64,000 nucleotides of DNA from Alkalicoccus halolimnae (GTDB lineage Bacteria > Bacillota > Bacilli > Bacillales > Salisediminibacteriaceae). The notes below the pieces were generated by a model that was not told the origin of the DNA, ran no database searches, and saw nothing but the letters and a program-made list of their open reading frames with translations. The translations under genes were made by a program, and so were the position numbers. Shown here piece after piece: positions 33,768 to 42,555 of this stretch. Location: positions 3,596,001 through 3,660,000 of the forward strand of contig NZ_CP144914.1 in NCBI RefSeq assembly GCF_008014775.2, in the 5' to 3' direction. How positions within the stretch are numbered: position 1 is the stretch's first letter; each line of letters opens with the position of its first letter.

Positions 33768-33822
33768 AAAAAGCCTGAGAGGAAAGAGCTGATCCGCTCC
33801 ATTCCTGTCAGGCTTTTGGTGT
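33768..33822 (-). terminator. Intrinsic terminator of the alcohol dehydrogenase gene
   Basis: AAAGCCTGA pairs with TCAGGCTTT, with inner pairs GAGGAA/TTCCT and GAGC/GCTC; T7 follows on the minus strand. Confidence 0.85.
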
Positions 33823-33833
33823 TTCTTTACTGC

Positions 33834-35000
33834 TTAAAACGTAACGTTCTCTCCGTAGAATGCTGCTTCAAACAGCTTTTTCATTTCTGCTTCGGATGTT
33901 TCCCGTGGATTTGTTCCTGTACAAGGATCTTCCATCGCGTTTGCCGCCATCGTATCAACATGGGCTTTGAAGTCTTCTTCGGTTACACCAAATTCGCGCA
34001 GCGTCTTCGGAATACCAAGATCTTTATTCAGCTGGTCGATGTAAGCAGTCAGCGACTGAACGAGCTCCTCGTCTGTATTTCCTTCAAGTCCGATGCGGTC
34101 TGCCAGTTTCGCAAAGCGTTCTTTTACAACCGGGCTGTTAAACTGAATCACGTATGGCAGATAAATCGCGTTCGCGCGGCCGTGCGGGATACCAAACGTC
34201 GGTCCGCTTTTATGAGCAAGGCTGTGCACATTTCCAAGTACAGCGTTAGCGAATGACATACCGGCCATTGCCTGAGCGTTGTGTACTTCTTTCCTGGCTT
34301 CCTGATCTCCATTGTAAGAAGCAAGCAGATTATCTTTAACGATTTCCGCTGCGCCGACAGCCAGCGAATCGGTGATAACTGTGCGCGGCTTAGCAACGTA
34401 TGCTTCAATACTGTGTGTGAAAGCATCCATGCCTGTATCCGCCAGAACGTTGCCGGGAAGCGTTTCAACCATTGCCGGGTCGATTAAAGCAACATCCGGT
34501 GTCAGTTCAAAATCCGCCAGTGGATATTTAATGTTTGTCTTTTCATCTGTCACTACAGACAGGTTTGAGACTTCTGCCCCGCTGCCGCTCGTTGTCGGAA
34601 TACCGGCAAACTTTGCTTTATGACGAAGTTTCGGCAGTGTAAACGGCTTGGCAGCTTCTTCAAATGTCAGCTGCGGATGTTCATGGAAGAGCCACATCGC
34701 TTTCGCTGCGTCCATCACGGAACCGCCTCCGATCCCGATAATCCAGTCCGGATCAAATTCATTCAGCGCTGCGGCGCCGTCCTGGACCATCTTCACCGTT
34801 GGCTCTGTATTGAATCCTTCATATACATTTGTTTCTATTCCTGCCTCTTTCAGCAGGCTTTCAATTTTAGCAAGGCTTCCGTTTTTCTTCGCAGACCCTC
34901 CTCCAATAACGAGGGCGGCTTTTTCACCGTCAAATTCTTTAAGCTTATCTAAAGCGTCTTCTCCAAAGAAGACTTCTCTTGGAATCGTAAATCTGTTCAT
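33834..35000 (-). CDS. Iron-containing alcohol dehydrogenase
   Basis: 388 residues, group III Fe-dependent alcohol dehydrogenase. The NAD(P) motif [17 protein letters not shown], the [14 protein letters not shown] segment, and the metal-site residues in [14 protein letters not shown] and [21 protein letters not shown] are present. ATG 35000 fits AAGGAG at 11 bases and family starts ([13 protein letters not shown]); a GTG 12 bases upstream is too close to the site. The divergent HxlR-type regulator and its palindrome suggest induction by a reactive aldehyde or quinone. Substrate not determinable. Confidence 0.92.
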   Translation of the reverse strand: MNRFTIPREVFFGEDALDKLKEFDGEKAALVIGGGSAKKNGSLAKIESLLKEAGIETNVYEGFNTEPTVKMVQDGAAALNEFDPDWIIGIGGGSVMDAAKAMWLFHEHPQLTFEEAAKPFTLPKLRHKAKFAGIPTTSGSGAEVSNLSVVTDEKTNIKYPLADFELTPDVALIDPAMVETLPGNVLADTGMDAFTHSIEAYVAKPRTVITDSLAVGAAEIVKDNLLASYNGDQEARKEVHNAQAMAGMSFANAVLGNVHSLAHKSGPTFGIPHGRANAIYLPYVIQFNSPVVKERFAKLADRIGLEGNTDEELVQSLTAYIDQLNKDLGIPKTLREFGVTEEDFKAHVDTMAANAMEDPCTGTNPRETSEAEMKKLFEAAFYGENVTF

Positions 35001-35062
35001 AATTGCATGCACTCCTTTTTTCTTTCTACATTTCTCATTGTATATGCTGAGTATATTTTTCG

Positions 35063-35076
35063 TAAGTACGCACTTA
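35063..35076. promoter_or_regulatory. Candidate HxlR-family operator
   Basis: TAAGTACGCACTTA is a perfect 5+4+5 inverted repeat between the divergent starts, seven bases upstream of a TATAGT -10 box (35084-35089) for hxlR. It resembles the GTAAGTA-type half sites of YodB-class regulators. Confidence 0.5.
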
Positions 35077-35126
35077 TTTGTGGTATAGTATCAAAAAAGA
35101 TACTTAGAGAGATGCAGGTGACCAGA

Positions 35127-35483
35127 ATGGAACGTGATTTAGCCAGCTTCAACTGTGAAAAAGAACTGACACTGTCGATTATCGGCGGGAAATGGAAGAT
35201 GATTATTATCTGGTATTTAGGCAAGGAGGGGACGAAGCGATTCAGTGAATTAAAGGCGCTCCTGCCCAATATCACACAAAAAATGCTCACGAACCAGCTT
35301 CGTGAACTCGAATCCGACGACATTATCCACCGGGAAGTGTACCCGGTCGTCCCCCCTAAAGTGGAATACTCTCTAACGGCCAACGGCGTCAGCTTAATTC
35401 CGATTCTCGAATCGATGTATTCATGGGGAAAAGGATACATGAATACCGTAGTAAAAGAAAAAGAACAGAAGAAAGATGCTTAA
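35127..35483 (+). CDS. HxlR family winged-helix transcriptional regulator
   Basis: 118 residues. The HxlR/MarR-like signature is clear: [22 protein letters not shown] with the conserved single cysteine near residue 9, then [48 protein letters not shown], the DNA-binding helix and wing. ATG 35127 is preferred because AGGTGACCAGA precedes it and the family starts at this point; ATG 35112 lacks a good site. The N-terminal Cys matches the redox/electrophile sensor of YodB-type members. Divergent from the Fe-alcohol dehydrogenase, its likely target. Confidence 0.93.
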   Translation: MERDLASFNCEKELTLSIIGGKWKMIIIWYLGKEGTKRFSELKALLPNITQKMLTNQLRELESDDIIHREVYPVVPPKVEYSLTANGVSLIPILESMYSWGKGYMNTVVKEKEQKKDA

Positions 35484-35550
35484 TGACAGGAAAGAGCAGA
35501 CTAGAAGATAACAGCAGAAAAACCCGTAAACGCATTTGTCCCGCCGTATA

Positions 35551-35588
35551 AAAAAAGCCTTCCTGATTGTTTTTTCAGGAAGGCTTTC
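35551..35588. terminator. Bidirectional intrinsic terminator
   Basis: Stem AAAGCCTTCCTGA / TCAGGAAGGCTTT; T7 on the minus strand, weaker T tract on plus. Ends hxlR and the convergent oxidoreductase gene. Confidence 0.85.
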
Positions 35589-35674
35589 TGCTGTGCTGAT
35601 GTATTTTTGAACCCTCTCCAGTTATCTATTTTGCTTTAGTTTCCGGAAACAGGAGCACCCAAAGACCTGCTTTC

Positions 35675-36652
35675 TTAGGAAAGTTTTACTGCAGATCCTG
35701 TCTGTGCGGACGTAAGGGCGGCCCATGTGACAAGATGTGTTTTATACGCATCCTTGTAATCAGAGAGAATGCCGGACGCATCTCCCGTTCTGACCGCATG
35801 CAGAAATGCTTCACTTTCAAGCACGTAAGGATCCTTTTTCTGGAGCGCTTCTGCCGCTGTTCCTTCTTTACCGGTCACCGTTACAGCTTCCGGCTGCCAG
35901 TCTATAATCGTTTGATCTGTATAAACGGTCATCCCGACGCGGTCGACTCCTGAAGGGAGGATGCAGACGTTGGAAAGCGAAGCCACAGCCCCGCTTTCCA
36001 GTTTCAGATTTACCGTGCCGACATCTGCAACAGTCACTCCCTCAAATTTCTTATGATTGACGCGGTTGGCGTAACTGGCGTACACTTCTGTAACCTCTCC
36101 AGCGATATAACGCATCAGGTCGACGATATGCGTCGTCTGCTCCATAAACTGCCCTCCCGAACCTTCCTGTTTTCTCCACCACGGCACTTCGGGCATGTCC
36201 CCCATCCACTGGCCGGAAATAAGGCCGATGGTCGCATCACCCAGATGAGTTTTTAACACCTCCGCCGAAGGAGCGTAACGGAAATGGTAGCCGACAGAAG
36301 TAATTAAAGGCTGCTGCTTCAAACGCTCGTGAATACGTTCCACTGTACCTTTGTCCACTCCGAGCGGTTTTTCCACTAGAAAGGGAATGCGGCGATCGAT
36401 CAGGTCCAGCTCTATTTCCCCGTGCGCCATTGGGGGAACGCAAATATATACGGCATCGAGCCGTTCTTTATCCAGCATTTCTTTGACCTCGCTGTAAGCG
36501 GCGGCCCCCTCGAAATCCACAGCCATTTTTTCTGCTTTTTCCAGTTTCGTCCCGCATATTGCCTGCACTTTCACCCCATCCATTGCCGTTAAATGGCCGG
36601 CATGTTTCCTGCTGAAACCGCCTGTCCCTATCATTCCGATACGAAGCGTCAT
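35675..36652 (-). CDS. Gfo/Idh/MocA family oxidoreductase
   Basis: 325 residues. N-terminal Rossmann domain with IGMIGTGGFSRKHAGHL and the VEKPLG motif (FLVEKPLGVDKG, about residue 95) with its conserved lysine; the C-terminal domain has WRKQEGSGGQFMEQTTHIVDLMRYI, typical of sugar/inositol dehydrogenases. Catalyses NAD(P)-dependent oxidation or reduction of a sugar or cyclitol. ATG 36652 with GAGGAACGTT upstream. No sugar transport or kinase gene adjoins, so the substrate is unknown. Confidence 0.93.
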   Translation of the reverse strand: MTLRIGMIGTGGFSRKHAGHLTAMDGVKVQAICGTKLEKAEKMAVDFEGAAAYSEVKEMLDKERLDAVYICVPPMAHGEIELDLIDRRIPFLVEKPLGVDKGTVERIHERLKQQPLITSVGYHFRYAPSAEVLKTHLGDATIGLISGQWMGDMPEVPWWRKQEGSGGQFMEQTTHIVDLMRYIAGEVTEVYASYANRVNHKKFEGVTVADVGTVNLKLESGAVASLSNVCILPSGVDRVGMTVYTDQTIIDWQPEAVTVTGKEGTAAEALQKKDPYVLESEAFLHAVRTGDASGILSDYKDAYKTHLVTWAALTSAQTGSAVKLS

Positions 36653-36752
36653 AACGTTCCTCCAATAGCGTTTAGTCAGCGGCTTTCACCCACCGCATGC
36701 TTCTTTGAGTTTATCACAAGCGCTTTTCGTTCTGTGAAAGTATTATTTATAT

Positions 36753-37511
36753 TTATTCAGCTACTGCCGTATAACGGCACGCTGGAAAAGAGCTGCAGCC
36801 CTGAAATGCCCCATACTTTCCGTTTCTCTCCACCATTTCTCCGCCGCATCTGGGACATAACAGAGCAGGGGCTTTTTCAGGAAGCGGTTCACCTGACGGT
36901 CGTTTTTCATCCCGCACTTCCTTATCCGTGAAAGGCTTCTTTTTCTTTCCCCGGTGAAATCCGGTCATCATTTTGATCAGTTCTTCCCGACCAACCAGCT
37001 TTACACCGGTTTTTTCTGCAAGTTCTGCTGCCGCTTTTGTGAACTCGCTGTTTGTAATGACCACAGCTTTATCCGCTTTATAATAAGGCAGACTGGAGAG
37101 GGATTCCTGTACGGCTTTGATACCGACACGACTGCTATAACGCTTCGCCTGAACCACGATTTTTTCCTCGTTGTTATCCAGTATCAGATCTGCCCCGAAG
37201 TCTCCGGAAATCGGGGTATCTTTAACGGTATAACCCTTATCAGTGAAATAAAGGCGCAGGTACTTTTCGAACTCTATCCCTTCCATCTGATCGATCTCAT
37301 CCATTCCTGCCCGTTTCAGTTTTTTATTACGCTGTTTAATTCTCCAAAGCAAAAAGACGATCGCTGCTGTCATACCGATCAGGCCGAAAAAGATGCTGAT
37401 TTGAAAATCCTGCGTCATACCGAGAGCCGCCACAAAAAATATGACAGCCATCAGTTTGATTATTTGGTTTTCTAAAGCATTTTCCTTGCTGCTCTTAGCA
37501 CGTTTCCCCAT
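36753..37511 (-). CDS. Membrane-anchored Mrr-type nuclease with topoisomerase-like zinc finger
   Basis: 252 residues. Two membrane helices (about 14-35 and 38-58), then an Mrr_cat/restriction-endonuclease-like domain with the catalytic pattern GDFGADLILDNNEEKIVVQAKRY (D-x-G-x-D ... Q-x-K) at about 103-125, and a C-terminal topoisomerase I-type zinc finger CPRCGGEMVERNG ... FQGCSSFPAC. ATG 37511 is preceded by AGGAGGTATGT. This architecture is widespread in Bacillaceae and its role is not established; DNA quality control at the membrane or restriction of foreign DNA are possibilities. Single gene. Confidence 0.88.
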   Translation of the reverse strand: MGKRAKSSKENALENQIIKLMAVIFFVAALGMTQDFQISIFFGLIGMTAAIVFLLWRIKQRNKKLKRAGMDEIDQMEGIEFEKYLRLYFTDKGYTVKDTPISGDFGADLILDNNEEKIVVQAKRYSSRVGIKAVQESLSSLPYYKADKAVVITNSEFTKAAAELAEKTGVKLVGREELIKMMTGFHRGKKKKPFTDKEVRDEKRPSGEPLPEKAPALLCPRCGGEMVERNGKYGAFQGCSSFPACRYTAVAE

Positions 37512-37621
37512 ACATACCTCCTGAATTCAAATTATATGTAAATATATTACTATAAAACCGTCCTCTATTCCATGATACTGGAAGAATTAAGCAGTTTCTC
37601 TACGTATACTTTTATAAATAA

Positions 37622-37868
37622 GACTACCTCGAAAATAAAGTAGATAATCGATGAACGTGCGCTTTCGTTTCCATGGGGGCGCAGGACCGGCCTCAGCTGA
37701 TTCCGTCCTCCCTTTCGTCGGGCGGAGTGGGGCTCGTCCTTGATCGCCTCGGAGTTGCCCCATGTTCTTTACAGCTTACGGGAAAAAGACAGAGCAGGAG
37801 GCCGCCTTCTAAATTAAGAAAATCCCTTCTGACCATCCTTCTATCTGCATATAGGGGAAGTTCCCTTA
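37622..37868 (+). repeat. Dispersed intergenic element, copy R6 (type 1)
   Basis: Left end ACTACCTCGAAAATAAAGTA, core with CCGGCCTCAGCTGATTCCGTCC and GGGCGGAGT (pairs ATTCCG/CGGAGT with one wobble), and the distal AGGGGAAGTTCCC block. Lacks the GTTAACAGAG end. Confidence 0.8.
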
Positions 37869-37898
37869 CTCAGGGCAAAGACACCTGCGGAAAAAGGA

Positions 37899-37928
37899 AA
37901 AGACCTTCACCAATGGCGAAGGTCTTTG
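37899..37928 (-). terminator. Intrinsic terminator of the DedA gene
   Basis: Stem AAAGACCTTC / GAAGGTCTTT with T-rich TTTTCCTTTTTCC on the minus strand, about 110 bases past the stop. Confidence 0.75.
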
Positions 37929-38038
37929 TATATTTACCGGAGTTTGTCCCGGTATCATTTTTACACTTTTATGCTGGTGCTTCTCACAGAAAAGAATCAT
38001 GGGAGAGGGCTTCTTACCGGGAACGAAAAGGAGTCATC

Positions 38039-38626
38039 CTAATATTTCACTTCCCCGGGACGGGCTTCTTTTCTTCTTTTCACGCGGTAGTAAATGTAGT
38101 ATCCAAGTGCAGCAGCAAGCACACCCATAACGAGGTACTGGACATTCTGAAAGGTCGTGTAAACAGCTTCGACGTTTCCCAGACCTCCAAGGTAAAGCAT
38201 GCTTAGAGCGACAGGCACTATGCCTATAAATGTAAAAATACCATAGCGGATCGGACTGATTCTGCAGAAAGAAGCAACGTAAACGATGTAGCCCATACCA
38301 AGAACCCGGCCTCCGGCGATAGTCCACCCCCGGTATTTTTCCATTACAGTCACCATTCTCTGAGCACGTCCTGACTGCACCCGCCTCTGCACGAGGTATT
38401 TAAATTTTACGGAAAGCAGATAAGGAATGTAAGCGATGCCGGTGTAGGCAGCAGAAGCTCCCAGACTGATCCAGATCAGCTCCAATCCCGAAGGCTGCAT
38501 TACATAGCCGTAGAGCAGGAAAACAATCGCCGCTGGAAAAGGAACAGACAGCGCTTCGACTCCGATCCCGATGATCAGGCCTGTTATTCCGAGCTGTTTT
38601 AATATATCAAAAATAATCTCCAGCAT
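38039..38626 (-). CDS. DedA family membrane protein
   Basis: 195 residues with about five membrane segments. The VTT/DedA signature is GGRVLGMGYIVYVASFCRIS with the conserved arginine, followed by FTFIGIVPVALSMLYLGGL; the N-terminal re-entrant part is EALSVPFPAAIVFLLYGYV. DedA proteins include lipid scramblases/flippases that recycle undecaprenyl phosphate or phosphatidylethanolamine and depend on proton motive force, relevant to life at high pH. ATG 38626 lies after AAGGGAGACTCCTCTCT on the minus strand complement. Single gene with its own terminator. Confidence 0.85.
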   Translation of the reverse strand: MLEIIFDILKQLGITGLIIGIGVEALSVPFPAAIVFLLYGYVMQPSGLELIWISLGASAAYTGIAYIPYLLSVKFKYLVQRRVQSGRAQRMVTVMEKYRGWTIAGGRVLGMGYIVYVASFCRISPIRYGIFTFIGIVPVALSMLYLGGLGNVEAVYTTFQNVQYLVMGVLAAALGYYIYYRVKRRKEARPGEVKY

Positions 38627-39035
38627 AAGGGAGACTCCTCTCTATGATCATCTCATTATACTTTCTTACCCTTCTCCCCGTGAATGATAACGGACTTTAA
38701 TAAAGAAAAGCAGGAAACCCTTTTATTATAGCCCATTGAAGCAAAGGGCTCAAATTGAAAACAGAAGATTTTTCTGATTCCCGGGGATAGTCCTCTAAAA
38801 AAGGGTGCATAGCCGATCCGAAGAAGACCATAGCTATACCGTTGACAACTGCTTCACACGTATCTTTTCGTACCTCTCCTTTTATATTCTTCCTCAGAAT
38901 AAATCTGCTTTCCTTCCATAGGTTATTCTTCCTTCTGACTAAACAGCAGTTTCGTTATTAGAAATTCACGTTACGTTTTTCGGGAGAAATGGTATACATA
39001 CTATAAGCATAAACTTACAAAGGGAGGGCCGAAAA
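38627..39035. other. Intergenic region without recognised gene
   Basis: AT-rich, stop codons in all frames. A possible pcm promoter is TTACGT (about 38971) with TATACA 16 bases on. No hairpin with a T tract and no copy of the dispersed element. Confidence 0.35.
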
Positions 39036-39611
39036 ATGAATGAAACCGAGAAAGAAATCAAAAAATACTTTAAGCGGCTGGATCGAAGTTTTTATATGGA
39101 GGAAGATAAAGAAAAGGCGCATTTGGACCACGCCTTTTCCATTGGGTACGGACAGACGATTTCGCAGCCGTCTCTCGTACTTGATATGACACTTGCTCTT
39201 GATCTCCGTCCAGAGCATAAAGTACTCGAAATCGGTACAGGCAGCGGCTTTCAGACCAACCTTCTGGCCCGTTTTTCCTCGGAAGTTTTCACGATCGAGC
39301 GTATCGCTCCGCTTCAGGAAAAGGCGGAGCAGAAATTAACGGCTTCCGGTTTTGAAAATATCCATTTTCGTCTCGGAAATGGTTCGGAAGGGTGGCCGGA
39401 AGCTGCTCCGTTTGACCGGATTATGGTAACTGCGGCCGCCGAAACCGTTCCGTCCAAGCTTATCGACCAGCTTAAAGAAGGTGGGAAAATGATTATCCCC
39501 GTAGGCGATATGAACCTTCAGGAACTTCTGCTTCTGCACAAAAAAACGAGCGGAAAAATTGTTAAAAAACAGCTCGCCCACGTCCGGTTTGTGAAACTGC
39601 ATGACAAATAA
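39036..39611 (+). CDS. pcm: Protein-L-isoaspartate O-methyltransferase
   Basis: 191 residues, SAM-dependent repair of isoaspartyl damage in proteins. Motifs: GQTISQPSLVLDMTLAL (substrate site), VLEIGTGSGFQTNLLARF (SAM motif I), TIERI, and FDRIMVTAAAETVPSKLIDQLKEGGKMIIPVG. ATG 39036 follows AAAGGGAGGGCCGAAAA. Single gene, convergent with katE, sharing a terminator. Pairs logically with stress proteins such as catalase. Confidence 0.93.
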   Translation: MNETEKEIKKYFKRLDRSFYMEEDKEKAHLDHAFSIGYGQTISQPSLVLDMTLALDLRPEHKVLEIGTGSGFQTNLLARFSSEVFTIERIAPLQEKAEQKLTASGFENIHFRLGNGSEGWPEAAPFDRIMVTAAAETVPSKLIDQLKEGGKMIIPVGDMNLQELLLLHKKTSGKIVKKQLAHVRFVKLHDK

Positions 39612-39621
39612 TTCTGCGCAT

Positions 39622-39660
39622 AAAAAAGCAGAGAGGAAAAAGCGCCTCTCTGCTTCCTTT
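39622..39660. terminator. Bidirectional terminator between pcm and katE
   Basis: Stem AAGCAGAGAGG / CCTCTCTGCTT; T6 on the minus strand after katE, TCCTTT on the plus strand. Confidence 0.85.
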
Positions 39661-39664
39661 CGTA

Positions 39665-41701
39665 TTATTCCACTTCCCGGTCCCAGAAGCGGTGCTCTGC
39701 AACTGCATCGATAAACCGCTTTGCAAAGTCCTCCGGGGCACCGCCGTAAACAACCCCGGGACTATTGTCCATATTATCAAGGTTAAGAAGGGCTCTACCC
39801 TCTTCAGATGCTCCAATCGGCTTGAAGTGGGAAAACGCTTCGTGAATAAATAGGGCACATTTTTTAAAGAAGGATTTATTTCCTTCGTTTCCGCCGACCG
39901 CATAGACTGCATCATAAAGAACGGAGTCCACAGTAAGGAACGTCTGGTCGACTTCCAGTTCGGAGCCGTCACTGCCTTTAATCTTTCCTTTCGTTTCGCT
40001 GACTACTTCCGGTACAACTCCTGCTTTCTTGAGCTGAGCAAGCACAGTGTTTACTTCTTCGCCGTTAAAACCATTTCCAATCAGTACAGCGACCGTTCGT
40101 GTAGCCGGACTTTTCACTGTGTTTTCCTGGCTTAATGCAGGCGAGGATTTCGTCACGCTGCTTCCGCCGTGCTGCGGCGCTTCAAGACCGATAGATTCGG
40201 CGAAACCTTTCGTCAGGTCGGTACTTACATTGGCGAACATGTCCACGATCTGCTGCTTTACAGATTCACTTCCCACTTTGCCTAATTCAAAGCTGAACGC
40301 TTCAATGAGATGTTCCTTTTCCGGTCTGCTCATGCTGTTCCAGAATAGAGTCGCCTGGGAGAAGTGGTCTTTAAAACTGTCGCTGCGGGCACGAATTTTA
40401 TGTCCTTCGACTCTCTCCTCGTAGTGTTTGTAGCCGCCTTCTGCTTCACTTGCAGGCTCAGGTGTGTTGTTGGCAAGCGAGTTCTTGTGATAAGCGACGG
40501 GGCCTCTGTTGATCGTCTGCCGGCCATAGCCGTCACGCTGATTGTTAAAGAACGGACACACCGGCCGGTTGATCGGCAGCTCGTGGAAGTTCGGCCCGCC
40601 AAGACGGATCAGCTGGGTATCTGTGTAGGAAAACAAACGTCCCTGCAGAAGCGGATCGTTGGAGAAGTCAATTCCCGGTACGACGTGACCGGGATGGAAA
40701 GCTACCTGCTCTGTTTCCGCAAAATAGTTTTCGACGTTCTGGTTGAGCGTCATTTTCCCGATAATTTTTACAGGGATCTCTTCTTCCGGCCACAGTTTCG
40801 TTGCATCAAGAATGTCAAAATCAAAATTAAATTCGTCTTCTTCTTTCAGGATCTGCACCCCGAGCTCGTATTCCGGATAATTGCCGTTTTCAATCGACTG
40901 CCAGAGATCCAGACGGTGGAAGTCCGGATCTTTCCCATTTATCTTCTGCGCTTCGTCCCAGATAACAGAATGCGTACCGAGCACCGGCTTCCAGTGAAAT
41001 TTCACGAAGTGCGATTTTCCTGCTTCATTTACGAAACGGAAAGTATGCACCCCGAAACCTTCCATCATCCGGAAGCTGCGTGGAATCGCGCGGTCGGACA
41101 TCGCCCACATGACCATATGGGCCGCTTCCTGGTTATTGGCGACAAAGTCCCAGAATGTGTCATGGGCCGAGGCCGCCTGAGGAATCTCGTTATGCGGTTC
41201 AGGTTTCAAGGCATGAACGAGATCCGGAAATTTAATAGCGTCCTGTATGAAAAAGACAGGTATGTTATTACCAACTAAATCGTAGTTTCCCTCTTCTGTG
41301 TAAAATTTCGTCGAAAAGCCGCGCGCATCTCTCGCCAGCTCTCCGGATCCACGTGAACCTGCCACCGTGGAGAAGCGGACAAATACGGGGGTTTTTTTGG
41401 ATGGATCCTGCAGAAAACCTGCTTTCGTATATTCCTTCATCGATTCATAAACCTGAAATTCGCCGTGTGCGGCAAATCCCCGGGCGTGGACAACTCGTTC
41501 CGGAATACGCTCATGGTCGAAATGCGTCATTTTTTCGCGGAAATGAAAGTCCTCCAGCAGTGTCGGCCCCCGTTCGCCGGCCTTCAGTGAAAACTCATCT
41601 TCCGAAACTTTCAGTCCCTGATTCGTTGTGAGCTTCTGGCCCCGGTCATCAGTCGTGAACTGCTCGAGCTGATCTTTTTTACTGTTCTCATTCTTACTCA
41701 T
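39665..41701 (-). CDS. katE: Large-subunit catalase (HPII/KatE type)
   Basis: 678 residues. Catalase core with the distal-histidine segment [35 protein letters not shown], the heme-proximal [25 protein letters not shown], and the C-terminal class I glutamine amidotransferase-like (DJ-1) domain from about residue 530 ([16 protein letters not shown]). Such clade 2 catalases are heat- and protease-resistant stationary-phase enzymes. ATG 41701 follows AAAGGAGAGACTGTGT. The sigma-B-type promoter directly upstream supports general-stress expression. Confidence 0.97.
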   Translation of the reverse strand: MSKNENSKKDQLEQFTTDDRGQKLTTNQGLKVSEDEFSLKAGERGPTLLEDFHFREKMTHFDHERIPERVVHARGFAAHGEFQVYESMKEYTKAGFLQDPSKKTPVFVRFSTVAGSRGSGELARDARGFSTKFYTEEGNYDLVGNNIPVFFIQDAIKFPDLVHALKPEPHNEIPQAASAHDTFWDFVANNQEAAHMVMWAMSDRAIPRSFRMMEGFGVHTFRFVNEAGKSHFVKFHWKPVLGTHSVIWDEAQKINGKDPDFHRLDLWQSIENGNYPEYELGVQILKEEDEFNFDFDILDATKLWPEEEIPVKIIGKMTLNQNVENYFAETEQVAFHPGHVVPGIDFSNDPLLQGRLFSYTDTQLIRLGGPNFHELPINRPVCPFFNNQRDGYGRQTINRGPVAYHKNSLANNTPEPASEAEGGYKHYEERVEGHKIRARSDSFKDHFSQATLFWNSMSRPEKEHLIEAFSFELGKVGSESVKQQIVDMFANVSTDLTKGFAESIGLEAPQHGGSSVTKSSPALSQENTVKSPATRTVAVLIGNGFNGEEVNTVLAQLKKAGVVPEVVSETKGKIKGSDGSELEVDQTFLTVDSVLYDAVYAVGGNEGNKSFFKKCALFIHEAFSHFKPIGASEEGRALLNLDNMDNSPGVVYGGAPEDFAKRFIDAVAEHRFWDREVE

Positions 41702-41750
41702 ACACAGTCTCTCCTTTATAGTAAATTCTGGTATTAGACATAGTTAGTAA

Positions 41751-41776
41751 ATACCCTTATCATTTTTCCTGTAAAC
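41751..41776 (-). promoter_or_regulatory. sigma-B promoter of katE
   Basis: Minus strand GTTTAC (41771-41776), exactly 14 bp, GGGTAT (41751-41756); consensus is GTTTAA-N12-15-GGGTAT. About 50 bases upstream of the ATG. Confidence 0.75.
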
Positions 41777-41806
41777 GCATTCCCCTCCTTTTCCACCGAC
41801 ATTAAG

Positions 41807-41837
41807 TAAAAAGGACTATCCGTTTTGGACAGCCCTC
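41807..41837 (-). terminator. Intrinsic terminator of the glutaredoxin-like gene
   Basis: GGGCTGTCC against GGATAGTCC with an AAAAC loop (one bulge), then TTTTTACTT; overlaps the last codons region. Confidence 0.6.
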
Positions 41838-42087
41838 AATCTTCCTGCTGATTCTTTTGAATTTTCTCCACCAGCGCCTGCAGTTCCGGGTTCATTCCTT
41901 TTACCGCTTCTCCATTATAGACCGTCACAGGAACACCGAGAATACCGAAATCCTCTACTTCCTGCCGGTAGGCTTTATTTTCCATAATGTTTCTTACTTC
42001 ATAATTAATTCCGTGCTGATCAAGCATCTTTTTTACGATACTGCATTCTACGCAGTCGTTCGTGGAATAAACGATAACTTCCGCCAT
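41836..42087 (-). CDS. Glutaredoxin-like protein (NrdH/YtnI-like)
   Basis: 83 residues, thioredoxin fold. Active site CVEC at about residues 11-14 (STNDCVECSIVKKML) and the cis-proline motif VPVTVYNG. The CxxC lacks the proline of true glutaredoxins, so it may be a redox-relay or unusual reductase. ATG 42087 has AAAGGAGG seven bases upstream; the in-frame ATG at 42093 overlaps that site. Divergent orientation is not the case: it reads towards katE on the same strand but is separated by a terminator and the katE promoter. Confidence 0.88.
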   Translation of the reverse strand: MAEVIVYSTNDCVECSIVKKMLDQHGINYEVRNIMENKAYRQEVEDFGILGVPVTVYNGEAVKGMNPELQALVEKIQKNQQED

Positions 42088-42169
42088 TTTCATTCCTCCT
42101 TTGTTTTTTAATTGTTCCGGCTTCTTTTAAAGTTCCTTGCTGCTGTAAAGGAAACTACTTTTTTCTCTT

Positions 42170-42307
42170 GGCTCTGTTAAAGCTCCGTGTTTTTTTGGAG
42201 TGCCTGAGGCTGTTTCCGCCTGCCGATAGACGCTTTCCGGCCCCTCCGGAAAGTGGCCCCATGGGAACGAAAACGTCCGTTTACCGCTTATCTATTTTAA
42301 AGGCAGC
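42170..42307 (-). repeat. Dispersed intergenic element, copy R7 (internally deleted)
   Basis: Has the distal end GGCTCTGTTAAAG and the proximal CATGGGAACGAAAACG ... ATCTATTTTAAAGGCAGCC, with the middle replaced by a short hairpin (CTTTCCGG...CCGGAAAG). Confidence 0.75.
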
Positions 42308-42507
42308 CCTCAATAAAGTGTTAATAACCGTCGTACTCCATAAAATAACATTCGACTTCAGCAGAACGACTGCCTTAAACAATTTTACCTTGTTCTTCTG
42401 CATCCGGCAAAATAATTCGTTTCCGGTCCTGAAGGAGAGGTGAAGATAAAATAGTGGCTGCGGGTGATGAAAACAAGTTCTCGTCGCCGACAGCAGCGCG
42501 TATCAAA

Positions 42508-42548
42508 ACAAAAAAGCAGCCTGACGGATGAATCCGGGTCAGGCTGCC
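42508..42548 (-). terminator. Intrinsic terminator of floT
   Basis: Stem GCAGCCTGAC / GTCAGGCTGC, then TTTTTTG on the minus strand, just past the floT stop. Confidence 0.85.
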
Positions 42549-42555
42549 GATACGT

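Noticed and set aside
36700..36735. cre-like CACAAGCGCTTTTC upstream of the Gfo/Idh gene
   Set aside because: Three mismatches to the cre consensus in either orientation.
41770..41783. cre-like TGTAAACGCATTCC upstream of katE
   Set aside because: Two mismatches at the ends, and the bases are better explained as the -35 part of the sigma-B promoter on the minus strand.
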